Assembly (NCBI GenBank): GCA_937907415.1
Contig: CALCHY010000358.1
Location: forward strand, 1-22,418
Direction: 5' to 3'
Length of the DNA: 22,418 nucleotides
Source of the DNA: an uncultured Trueperaceae bacterium
GTDB lineage: Bacteria > Deinococcota > Deinococci > Deinococcales > Trueperaceae
Under the pieces are notes generated by a model. The model saw nothing but the letters and a program-made list of their open reading frames with translations, was not told the origin of the DNA and searched no databases. A program made the position numbers and the translations under genes. Positions within the stretch are counted from its first letter, which is position 1. Every line of letters starts with the position of its first letter. Below, piece by piece: positions 16,077 to 22,418 of this stretch.

Positions 16077-16082
16077 ATTGTA
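16077..16082 (-). promoter_or_regulatory. plsY promoter, -10 box TACAAT
   Basis: On the minus strand TACAAT is preceded, 17 bases upstream, by CAGACA (plus-strand 16100-16105), a 4/6 match to TTGACA. The leader is about 40 bases. The site lies in the 133-base divergent region shared with the rhomboid gene. Confidence 0.55.
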
Positions 16083-16154
16083 ACGGTCGCCATGAAGTGT
16101 GTCTGAGCGCCGCGCGCCCGAGGGTGTACCACGCAGCGACCATGCGCGCGGCGG

Positions 16155-16160
16155 TACCAT
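16155..16160 (+). promoter_or_regulatory. -10 box TACCAT of the rhomboid gene
   Basis: TACCAT ends 7 bases before the ATG at 16168, a leaderless layout that also excludes the in-frame start at 16099. Confidence 0.5.
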
Positions 16161-16167
16161 CGGGGCG

Positions 16168-17748
16168 ATGACAACGGCGACTCTCTTCCTGATCGTAGTG
16201 GCGGTGGCGGGCGTCTCGTCGATGCGCTGGGCCACGCGCCTAGCTCCACTACCTAACGAGTTCCCAGCCAAGACGCTGCTCGCCGCCGTCGCCGCCGCCG
16301 TAGTCGCTTACGCGACTTACGGCGCGTGGCGCGCGCCAACCTGGCTCCTGGCGGCTACCTTGGTGTTGACGCCGCTCTTCGTCTTCGGGCCCGTCGCGCT
16401 CCTCGCCCTCGTGCGTGCGGGCGCGTGGCGCGTGGCCCGCGTCCTCAACCTGCTGCTCTACTGGACGGCGGGTGGTAGGGCGGCGGTGGGGCGGCTCCTC
16501 GCGCAGGCAGCTCTGCAACGCGGTGAGGGTGAGGCGGCGCTCGCGCTGACCACCCGCCACGACCCCGTGCTACTTGGTCAGGCGTACCTCCTGAGCGGCG
16601 ACTACCAGAAGGTGCTCGAGCTCGAGCAGCCGCCAAGCGCGTGGGAGGCCGACAACGCGCACCTCCTTGCCGCCGCGCGTATCGAGGCGTTGCTGGCGCT
16701 CGGACACGTCGAGCAGGCGCGGCATGAGACGGCCAACCTGAAGACGCGCTTCGAGGCAGGCAAGCAGGGCCCGCTAGGCTTCCGCGCCGTCGTGCTTTCG
16801 CAAGCGCGACTAGCTGCTCGCGAGGGCGACTTCGACGGCGCCAGGAGCCTACTCGAGCAGCCTTTGGCGGGGGTGACGCCCGCAACCCTCTACGACATCT
16901 TGGGGACGGCAGCCGAGCGTGGCGGGCGGCCTTCTGCGGCGGTCAAGGCGTACGCGGCGGCGTACATGTCGTCGAGTGGGACGCAACGCACCCGTTACGC
17001 GGCGCGGCTGCGTGCGCTTGGCGCCACCCCGCCAACGTCTGCGGCAACGCTCGCGCGCAGGCCGCTCGCCACGTACTTGTTGGCGGCGGTGATAGCGGCC
17101 GCGTACCTCGCGCAGGTCTTGGTGGACAAGTACTACGGGGTGCTGTCGGTGAGGGGCCAAGGGATGCACGCGAGCAGCATCGTTGCCGCGTTCGTTCAAG
17201 GCATTCCTGGCGTGCCTGACGCGGGCGCCTGGTGGCGCTTCCTCACGTACGCGTTCCTCCATGGGAGCATCCTGCACATCGGCCTCAACCTGTGGGTGCT
17301 CTTCGACATCGGGCGGTTGTACGAGCGGCGGCGTAGTTGGGGCGACTTGTTGGCGGCGTTCACGGCTGGCACGGCGCTCGGCGCGGTTGCCACCACCGTG
17401 TTCCAGGCTGGCCAACAGCTTGTGCTCGTCGGCGCCTCGGGCGGCATCCTTGGCGTGGCGGGCGCTCTGCTGGCCGAGGCGGCCCTGAGCAGGGCGCCTT
17501 CCGACCGCTTGCTGCTGCGCGGTCTCTTACAGTGGGTCGCGCTCCTCATCGTCTTCAGCGTTGCCGTGCCCGGCGTCTCGTTGTGGGGTCACGTCGGCGG
17601 GCTAGTCGGCGGCTTCCTCTACGGGGTGGTGCGGTTGCGCTCTGGGCTAGGGCGCCGCTTCGCTCAGGCGACGGGTTGGTTCTGCGTCGGTCTGCTGCTC
17701 CTAGCTATCGTAAGCGCCATCACGAGCGTCGGGCCGCACCTGCCCTGA
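16168..17748 (+). CDS. TPR-containing rhomboid intramembrane serine protease
   Basis: A 526-residue membrane protein in three parts. N-terminal hydrophobic helices lie at about 1-15, 36-52 and 58-85. A soluble alpha-helical region with TPR-like repeats spans about 105-285 (for example HDPVLLGQAYLLSGDYQKVLEL and RIEALLALGHVEQARHE). The C-terminal rhomboid domain spans about 298-522. Rhomboid features seen are WWRFLTYAFLHGS (355-367), HIGLN (H370, N374), the nucleophile S424 in GASGG and its partner H475 in WGHVGG; the catalytic dyad is intact. It should cut membrane proteins within or next to their helices. The TPR region presumably binds partners or substrates. Bacillus GluP/YqgP carries TPRs on the other side of the rhomboid core. 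The ATG at 16168 is chosen from promoter spacing. The gene is single. Confidence 0.9.
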   Translation: MTTATLFLIVVAVAGVSSMRWATRLAPLPNEFPAKTLLAAVAAAVVAYATYGAWRAPTWLLAATLVLTPLFVFGPVALLALVRAGAWRVARVLNLLLYWTAGGRAAVGRLLAQAALQRGEGEAALALTTRHDPVLLGQAYLLSGDYQKVLELEQPPSAWEADNAHLLAAARIEALLALGHVEQARHETANLKTRFEAGKQGPLGFRAVVLSQARLAAREGDFDGARSLLEQPLAGVTPATLYDILGTAAERGGRPSAAVKAYAAAYMSSSGTQRTRYAARLRALGATPPTSAATLARRPLATYLLAAVIAAAYLAQVLVDKYYGVLSVRGQGMHASSIVAAFVQGIPGVPDAGAWWRFLTYAFLHGSILHIGLNLWVLFDIGRLYERRRSWGDLLAAFTAGTALGAVATTVFQAGQQLVLVGASGGILGVAGALLAEAALSRAPSDRLLLRGLLQWVALLIVFSVAVPGVSLWGHVGGLVGGFLYGVVRLRSGLGRRFAQATGWFCVGLLLLAIVSAITSVGPHLP

Positions 17749-17787
17749 GCCGCGAGCGCTGGGGCGCAACTTGGCCGCGGCCTGAGG

Positions 17788-17793
17788 TAAACT
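17788..17793 (+). promoter_or_regulatory. -10 box TAAACT of the acyl-CoA dehydrogenase gene
   Basis: TAAACT implies a start near 17800 and a leader of about 70 bases. Just after the start comes an inverted repeat CCAAG-N8-CTTGG (17804-17821) that could be an operator. Confidence 0.45.
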
Positions 17794-17821
17794 TGTACTC
17801 AGTCCAAGAGTTGTAGCTTGG

Positions 17822-17850
17822 CCCGGCGAAGCGCACCGCGGCTCGCCGGG
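17822..17850 (+). promoter_or_regulatory. Hairpin in the acyl-CoA dehydrogenase leader
   Basis: A perfect 8-bp stem, CCCGGCGA (17822-17829) with TCGCCGGG (17843-17850), encloses 13 bases that can form a further small GC stem. It ends 6 bases before the strong Shine-Dalgarno AAGGAGG (17857-17863), which is 6 bases from the ATG at 17870. Confidence 0.45.
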
Positions 17851-17869
17851 AGCGCCAAGGAGGCCACAG

Positions 17870-19624
17870 ATGGCAGATGCGAACAGCAACCCGCAGGTCG
17901 TTGCGCCCACGGGCGGCGCCTTCCTGATCGAGCGCCAGGACGCCAACACGGTGCTCATCCCCGAGGCGTTCGACGACGACCTCAAGATGTTCGCGCAGAC
18001 AGCGCGGACCTTCGTGCAACGCGAGATCCTGCCAGACTTCGCCAAGTTGGAGGGTCTGGATTACGAACTCTCGCGTGCCAAGATGGCAAGGGCAGGTGAA
18101 CTCGGACTGTTGGGCGTCGAGGTCCCGGAAGCGTACGGCGGCCTCGGTCAGGGCAAGGCGGCGTCATCCGTCGTCACGGAGGCCATCGCGGCCTCAGGCT
18201 CGTTCAACGTCACCTTCAACGCTCACGCCGGCATCGGCACGCTGCCGCTCGTCTACTTCGGCACGGAGGAGCAGAAGGCGCACTACTTGCCCAAACTTGC
18301 CTCGGGTGAATGGGTGGCGGCCTACTGTCTGAGCGAACCGGGCTCCGGCTCCGACTCGCTTGCCGCCAAGACGCGCGCCGACCTAGTGGGCGACGAGTGG
18401 GTCCTCAACGGCACCAAGATGTGGATCTCGAACGCGGGCTTCGCGGACCTCTTCACGGTGTTCGCGCAAGTCGACGGCGATAAGTTCAGTTGCTTCCTCG
18501 TCGAGAAGGGCACCGCGGGGCTGAGCTTCGGGGCAGAGGAACACAAGATGGGCATCAAGGGCTCGAGCACCCGCCAAGTGATCCTCGAGAACGTGAGGGT
18601 GCCACGCGCCAACCTGCTTGGGGTGATCGGCAAGGGCCACCACATAGCCTTCGGCATCCTCAACATCGGACGTTACAAGTTGGCCGTCGGCGCTTCCGGT
18701 GGCGCCAAGCAACTCATCGGGCTCAGCCAGGCGTACGCGAAGGAACGCATCCAGTTCAAGGCGCCCATCGCCACCTTCGGCCTCATCAAGGAGAAGATCG
18801 GGCGCATGGCGTCCGACACCTTCGCGCTTGAGAGCGCCGTCTACCGCCTCGGCGGGAGCATGGACGCCGCCCTGCGGGGCAAGGACGACGCCGTCTCGCA
18901 ACTCGCCGCCCTCAACGACTACGCGGTCGAGTACTCGTTCATCAAGGTGTTCGGTTCCGAGATCCTCGACTACGTCGTGGACGAGGCGCTGCAGATCTAC
19001 GGCGGCTACGGTTTCTCCGCCGATTACCCCATCGAACTGCCGTACCGGAACAGCCGCATCAACCGCATCTTCGAGGGCACGAACGAGATCAACCGCGAGC
19101 TAACCGTCGACCAGCTGCTGAAGCGCGCCATGCGCGGCGACCTCGACCTCCTAGGGCCGGCGCAGGAGGCCATGATGGGCAGCCCCGTGACCTCGGTGGC
19201 GGCCACTGGCGTCCTTTCGGACGCAGAACTCGCCCTCGCGAACCTCAAGCTAGGCACCCTGATGGTGGCCGGCATGGGAGCGATGGCGTACATGCAGGGC
19301 CTGGCGCGCGAGCAGGAACTACTGGCGCGCGTGGCCGACATGGTTGGCCTTACTTACCTGGCGGAGTCTGGCCTGTTGCGCGCGGAGCGCCTAGAGGGCG
19401 CGGGCAGTGGAGAGGCGGCGGCGGTCATGGCGCGGCTCTACGCGTTCGCGGCCGTCGACCGGGCGCGCGACCTCGGCACGGAGGCGTTGCGGCGCATCCC
19501 ACGCGGCAACGAGGCCATGCCGCGGTTCCAGGCGTACTTGAAGGATCATGGGGTAGACCTCATCGAGTTGCGGCGCAGCGCCGCGGACGCCGTCTATGCC
19601 GCGGACGGGTACCCGCTGAGCTAA
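17870..19624 (+). CDS. Acyl-CoA dehydrogenase, long form with C-terminal extension
   Basis: A 584-residue FAD enzyme for the first step of fatty-acid beta-oxidation, making trans-2-enoyl-CoA and passing electrons to ETF. The N-terminal helical domain includes GLLGVEVPEAYGGLG. The FAD and substrate contact AYCLSEPGSGSDS is at 151-163, followed by NGTKMWISNAG. The C-terminal catalytic domain contains QIYGGYGFSADYPIE and the catalytic glutamate E402 in RIFEGTNEINR. A further ~170 residues follow the standard ~410-residue core, an arrangement known from VLCAD/ACAD9-like and Bacillus FadE-like enzymes, usually linked to long-chain substrates; the chain length is inferred. Its stop is 8 bases from the convergent paaD stop. 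ETF and other beta-oxidation genes are absent from the window. Confidence 0.93.
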   Translation: MADANSNPQVVAPTGGAFLIERQDANTVLIPEAFDDDLKMFAQTARTFVQREILPDFAKLEGLDYELSRAKMARAGELGLLGVEVPEAYGGLGQGKAASSVVTEAIAASGSFNVTFNAHAGIGTLPLVYFGTEEQKAHYLPKLASGEWVAAYCLSEPGSGSDSLAAKTRADLVGDEWVLNGTKMWISNAGFADLFTVFAQVDGDKFSCFLVEKGTAGLSFGAEEHKMGIKGSSTRQVILENVRVPRANLLGVIGKGHHIAFGILNIGRYKLAVGASGGAKQLIGLSQAYAKERIQFKAPIATFGLIKEKIGRMASDTFALESAVYRLGGSMDAALRGKDDAVSQLAALNDYAVEYSFIKVFGSEILDYVVDEALQIYGGYGFSADYPIELPYRNSRINRIFEGTNEINRELTVDQLLKRAMRGDLDLLGPAQEAMMGSPVTSVAATGVLSDAELALANLKLGTLMVAGMGAMAYMQGLAREQELLARVADMVGLTYLAESGLLRAERLEGAGSGEAAAVMARLYAFAAVDRARDLGTEALRRIPRGNEAMPRFQAYLKDHGVDLIELRRSAADAVYAADGYPLS

Positions 19625-19632
19625 CCGTGGCG

Positions 19633-20136
19633 TCACAGGGGCTTGAAGCGCTCGAAAGTCTCGTGGCAGGCGGCGCACGTGCGTATCTCGCGGCACAACG
19701 TGGAGCCGAAGGCGTTGCGTAGCCGCGTGTCAGGGTGACCGCACCGCGGGCAACGTACGGGCGCCTCGATAGCCAACTGGACGAGGCCACCGTGCACGGC
19801 AGGAGGGGCGATGCCGAAGCGTTCCAGCTTCGCGCGCGCCCCTTCTGTCATGTCGTCGGACGACCAGGCGGGCGCGATGCGCTTCTCGACCACGACCCGC
19901 CCGACCCCGGCCGCTTGCAGTGCGGCCACAGCGTTACGTTCGATCACGTGCCAAGCCGGGCACGCTGAGAACGTAGGCGTGATCGCCACCAGCACCCCAT
20001 CAGGAGCCGAAGTGGCGGTAACTTCGCGGACGAGGCCAAGCTCGACGATGTTGACGGCAGGCAGCTCCGGGTCGAGCACGGTGCTAAGCGCCTCCCATGC
20101 CAGCGCGGTGCGGCCGTCGTCCGGCAGCGGTGCCAT
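19633..20136 (-). CDS. paaD: PaaD, assembly factor of phenylacetyl-CoA epoxidase
   Basis: A 167-residue cytosolic protein with an N-terminal DUF59/MIP18-type domain (LSTVLDPELPAVNIVELGLV and TPTFSACPAWHVI) and a C-terminal cysteine-rich ribbon, CPRC followed by CREIRTCAAC. This is the PaaD (PaaJ) architecture; the protein is thought to help iron or Fe-S maturation of the epoxidase system. It is the last gene of the paaABCD run in the window. The ATG at 20136 overlaps the paaC stop by one base (TGATG). Two GTG codons just upstream (20139 and 20142) are alternative starts. No reductase gene paaE follows. Confidence 0.9.
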   Translation of the reverse strand: MAPLPDDGRTALAWEALSTVLDPELPAVNIVELGLVREVTATSAPDGVLVAITPTFSACPAWHVIERNAVAALQAAGVGRVVVEKRIAPAWSSDDMTEGARAKLERFGIAPPAVHGGLVQLAIEAPVRCPRCGHPDTRLRNAFGSTLCREIRTCAACHETFERFKPL

Positions 20137-20903
20137 CACCACGCCTGCGCGTCTGCGTCGGACCGTGCCACCGACTGCATCACGAGAAGCGTGGGCGCGA
20201 GGTGCTCGGTCCGCAGCGCGCGCGGGTCGCCGGCTGGCACCGGCGCGAAGGGCGGCAAGGCGAAGCCGTGCCTAACCAACTCTGCGCTAGTAGCGGCCAC
20301 CACGGACTCCTCCAAGTCACGCGACGAGTAGGTGATGCCGGCGGCCTCCAACGCCGCGTCTTGAGGCAACGGCGCTAGGAGCTGCGCCATGAGTGGCCAC
20401 GCCACCGCAACCGCTGAAACCAACCGGTCGCGTGATTCGTCCGTGCCGTGCGCCAAGCGCTCGACCCACAGCCGCGAGTGGCGCAGGTGGAAGAGCTCCT
20501 CGCGCGCCACTTTCGCTGCCGTGTCTGCGAGCGGCCGGTAGGAGCTGGCGCTGAGGCGCGCGAGGAGCTCGGCCTCGTAAGCGTCGAACAGGTACTGCCG
20601 CAGCATCGTGAACGCCCAGTCGCCGCGAGGCTGCTCACTCAACCAGGCGCTGCGGTAGTCGCTTGCTGCGCGGAAGAACACAAGCCGGTCGGGGTCGGAG
20701 CCGTCGAGTGCGGCGCGCAGCTCGAGCCACGCAACGGCGTGGCCTATCTCGTCTTGCGCCACGTTGGCGATGGCGATGTCTTCCTCTAGTAGCGGCGCGT
20801 GACCGGTCCAGCCGGCTTGGTGGTGACCGAGCACGAGCTCGTCGTCCGCGAACGCCGTCAGGCGCTCGACGAGGGCGGCGCTGAGCTCGGGGGCGAGGGT
20901 CAT
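20136..20903 (-). CDS. paaC: PaaC, structural subunit of phenylacetyl-CoA 1,2-epoxidase
   Basis: A 255-residue ferritin-like protein that pairs with PaaA in the epoxidase core. The four-helix-bundle motifs EDIAIANVAQDEIGHAVAW and REELFHLRHSRLW are visible. In the known complex PaaC is the catalytically silent partner and PaaA holds the diiron centre. The length matches the family (about 250). The ATG at 20903 overlaps the paaB stop by 4 bases, and the stop overlaps paaD, so translation is probably coupled throughout. Confidence 0.93.
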   Translation of the reverse strand: MTLAPELSAALVERLTAFADDELVLGHHQAGWTGHAPLLEEDIAIANVAQDEIGHAVAWLELRAALDGSDPDRLVFFRAASDYRSAWLSEQPRGDWAFTMLRQYLFDAYEAELLARLSASSYRPLADTAAKVAREELFHLRHSRLWVERLAHGTDESRDRLVSAVAVAWPLMAQLLAPLPQDAALEAAGITYSSRDLEESVVAATSAELVRHGFALPPFAPVPAGDPRALRTEHLAPTLLVMQSVARSDADAQAW

Positions 20904-21430
20904 GTCCCCTCGCGCGTTGCAGGGTGGCGCTTGACGCTAACGGCGTACTCAGACTGCTGTTTGTAGCGCTTGTCGCTGGCCGGCGCGAACCAAGCCTCCG
21001 CGTCAGCTGGGGCGCTTGCTATGACGGCCGCGTCCTCGACGAGCCACATGCCGAGCGGCAGCTCGTCTGGCGTGGCCGCCCGCAAGGCAGCGCTCGTGCC
21101 GCTGGCGACTACCTCTCCTCTGTGCTCGTAGGCAGCCATGCTGCGGCGATCGGAGGACTTGATGAAGACGCGGTAGCGCATGGGGGCCGCCAGCTGCGTG
21201 CCTGGGGTCGCTAGCGCTTCCGCTAGTTGCTCACGCGTGAACTCATGCACCGCCCAGCGCGGGGCCAACCACAAGCTCACGGCGGAAGGCCGCCGCGCGA
21301 ACACGCTGCGGGCCATGAGCAGCGCGTGCTCTGCGTCCGCGGCGTGAACCGAGCCCACGGCAGCGTGCGCCTTGCTGCTGGCGTCTTGCTTGAAGACCTC
21401 CCAGCGTGGCAGCTGACCGTCGACCGTCAT
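20900..21430 (-). CDS. paaB: PaaB, epoxidase subunit, double-length (apparent tandem duplication)
   Basis: A 176-residue protein where E. coli PaaB has about 95. Two PaaB-like units are visible. Copy 1 (about 9-57) starts [11 protein letters not shown] and contains [17 protein letters not shown] and SLWLAP. Copy 2 (about 85-168) starts [10 protein letters not shown], contains [16 protein letters not shown] and continues through the full C-terminal region ending [18 protein letters not shown]. PaaB bridges the PaaAC units in the epoxidase complex. The ATG at 21430 overlaps the paaA stop by 4 bases, which excludes the longer frame to 21991 (antisense-like, basic, low complexity). The identity comes mainly from operon position and copy 1. 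Whether the duplication is lineage-wide is not known to me. Confidence 0.87.
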   Translation of the reverse strand: MTVDGQLPRWEVFKQDASSKAHAAVGSVHAADAEHALLMARSVFARRPSAVSLWLAPRWAVHEFTREQLAEALATPGTQLAAPMRYRVFIKSSDRRSMAAYEHRGEVVASGTSAALRAATPDELPLGMWLVEDAAVIASAPADAEAWFAPASDKRYKQQSEYAVSVKRHPATREGT

Positions 21431-22374
21431 TCGCTTGCCCGTTGCGACGCGCGCGCGGCGTGCGCTGCGAGCGCTTCGCGCACCCAGCGGCCGTCGTCGT
21501 GCGCGGCCCTGCGCGCGGCGAGGCGCTCCGCGTTGCACGGTCCGTCGCCCTTCACTACGCGCCAGAACTCCGCCCAGTCGATCGATCCGTGGCGCCAGTG
21601 GCGGGTTTCCTCGTCGAAGCGCAGGTCGTCGTCCGGGATGGTGAGTCCGGCCGCCAGTAGTTCTGGGGCGTGCTCGTCGAGGAACTCCTGGCGCACCTCG
21701 TCGTTGCTCTTGGTCTTCACGCGCCACGCCTTGAGTTGCGGGGAGTTCGGCGAGTCTGCGTCGTGCGGTCCGAGCATCATGAGCGCGGGCCACCACCAGC
21801 GGTCGAGGGCGTCTTGCGCCATGGCGCGCTGGTGCGGCGTTCCGGAGGCGTAAGTCAGGATCATCTCGCGGCCTTGCAGGTGGTGGAACGTCTCCTCGGC
21901 GCAGATGCGCACCATCGCTCGCGAGTACGGGCCGTAGGAGCATTGGGCGAGCATCAACTGGTTCTTGATGGCTGCGCCGTCGACCAGCCACCCGATCATA
22001 CCGACGTCGGCCCAGGTGAGCGTAGGGTAGTTGAAGACGGAGGAGTACTTGGCGCGGCCTTCGAGCAAGGCGTCGAGCATCTCGGCGCGGGTAGCGCCCA
22101 GCGTTTCCGCAGCGTGATAGAGGTACTGTCCGTGGCCGGCCTCATCCTGGACCTTGGCCACTAGGATGAGTTTGCGCCTGAGGGTTGGGGCCGCGTCAAT
22201 CCAGGCGCCCTCGGGAAGCATGCCGACGTACTCGCTGTGCGCGTGCTGCCCGATCATGCGGATGAGCTGGCGGCGGTATTCGTCCGGCATCCAGTCGCCA
22301 GCTTCGATCTTCTCGCCCGCAGCGATGCGCGCCTCGAAAGCCGCAGCTCGTTGAGCGGCCTGTACCTCGGTCAT
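21427..22374 (-). CDS. paaA: PaaA, catalytic subunit of phenylacetyl-CoA 1,2-epoxidase
   Basis: A 315-residue ferritin-like diiron oxygenase subunit that, with PaaBC, converts phenylacetyl-CoA to the ring 1,2-epoxide using O2, the key step of aerobic phenylacetate catabolism. Diiron ligand regions are [13 protein letters not shown] (D77, E78, H81) and [14 protein letters not shown] (E160, E161, H164). Other family blocks are [33 protein letters not shown] and the C-terminal [12 protein letters not shown]. The length is close to E. coli PaaA (309). The ATG at 22374 is preferred; a GTG at 22386 is possible. It is the first gene of the minus-strand paaABCD operon, joined by overlaps of 4, 4 and about 1 bases. 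Confidence 0.96.
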   Translation of the reverse strand: MTEVQAAQRAAAFEARIAAGEKIEAGDWMPDEYRRQLIRMIGQHAHSEYVGMLPEGAWIDAAPTLRRKLILVAKVQDEAGHGQYLYHAAETLGATRAEMLDALLEGRAKYSSVFNYPTLTWADVGMIGWLVDGAAIKNQLMLAQCSYGPYSRAMVRICAEETFHHLQGREMILTYASGTPHQRAMAQDALDRWWWPALMMLGPHDADSPNSPQLKAWRVKTKSNDEVRQEFLDEHAPELLAAGLTIPDDDLRFDEETRHWRHGSIDWAEFWRVVKGDGPCNAERLAARRAAHDDGRWVREALAAHAARASQRASE

Positions 22375-22384
22375 CGTGCCTGTC

Positions 22385-22390
22385 ACGCTA
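22385..22390 (-). promoter_or_regulatory. Possible -10 box TAGCGT of the paa operon
   Basis: On the minus strand TAGCGT ends 10 bases before the paaA ATG at 22374. That is a little further than the other leaderless promoters here, so a leader of a few bases is possible. A partial palindrome (AACG-GA-CGT on the plus strand, 22395-22403) lies directly upstream and could be a repressor site. The region is cut by the window edge. Confidence 0.35.
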
Positions 22391-22418
22391 CCGCAACGGA
22401 CGTGGCCGCGCGGGCGTC

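Noticed and set aside
16035..16271. 79-residue N-terminal extension of PlsY to 16271
   Set aside because: It crosses the likely -35/-10 elements and the rhomboid start; the GTG at 16034 has TGGAGG upstream and gives the normal PlsY length.
21431..21991. Extended PaaB frame starting at 21991
   Set aside because: The upstream part is Arg/Pro-rich out-of-frame paaA sequence; the ATG at 21430 overlaps the paaA stop exactly as in the other paa junctions.

Overview
The window is a compact, GC-rich (roughly two-thirds G+C by eye) bacterial chromosome segment. It carries ordinary housekeeping and catabolic genes, with no tRNA or rRNA gene, CRISPR array, insertion sequence or phage gene that I can see. 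The best guess for the source is a member of the Deinococcota, perhaps a Truepera-like lineage. The grounds are the GC content, a folate-dependent TrmFO, an aerobic phenylacetyl-CoA pathway, natural-competence genes, and above all promoters of the leaderless type, with a TANNNT -10 box only 5-8 bases before the start codon. That is an inference from gene content and promoter layout, not a phylogenetic result.

Layout from left to right. The 3' part of trmFO (cut by the window edge) is followed by ltaE-aroE (4-base overlap) and a metallophosphoesterase-DUF983 pair (4-base overlap). A convergent dsbA-dsbB disulfide-forming operon lies on the minus strand and is divergent from an AcuI/YhdH-type reductase. 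Next come a Mn-type superoxide dismutase; comEA-comEC (DNA uptake); an unusual small Ser/Thr kinase, then holA and meaB; coaD; and hslO (Hsp33) with an EamA-type transporter. plsY lies on the minus strand and overlaps the transporter gene tail to tail. A TPR-rhomboid membrane protease and a long acyl-CoA dehydrogenase follow. The right end is a minus-strand paaABCD operon for the phenylacetyl-CoA epoxidase.

The themes that connect the genes are oxidative and redox protection (sodA, hslO, dsbAB), DNA uptake (comEA, comEC), and CoA-thioester metabolism (acyl-CoA dehydrogenase, MeaB, the AcuI-like reductase, coaD, paaABCD). Transcription units are short. Genes within a unit often overlap by 4 bases, and most units appear to start with a leaderless transcript. 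sodA, hslO, the acyl-CoA dehydrogenase, the EamA gene and plsY instead have recognisable Shine-Dalgarno sequences; sodA, hslO and the dehydrogenase have 65-105-base leaders.

I did not find an obviously new multi-gene system. The items most worth a second look are the atypical kinase placed between comEC and holA, the Hsp33 with a second four-cysteine cluster, the apparently duplicated PaaB, the TPR-rhomboid fusion, the systematic leaderless promoter pattern, and several hairpins in leaders and intergenic regions.
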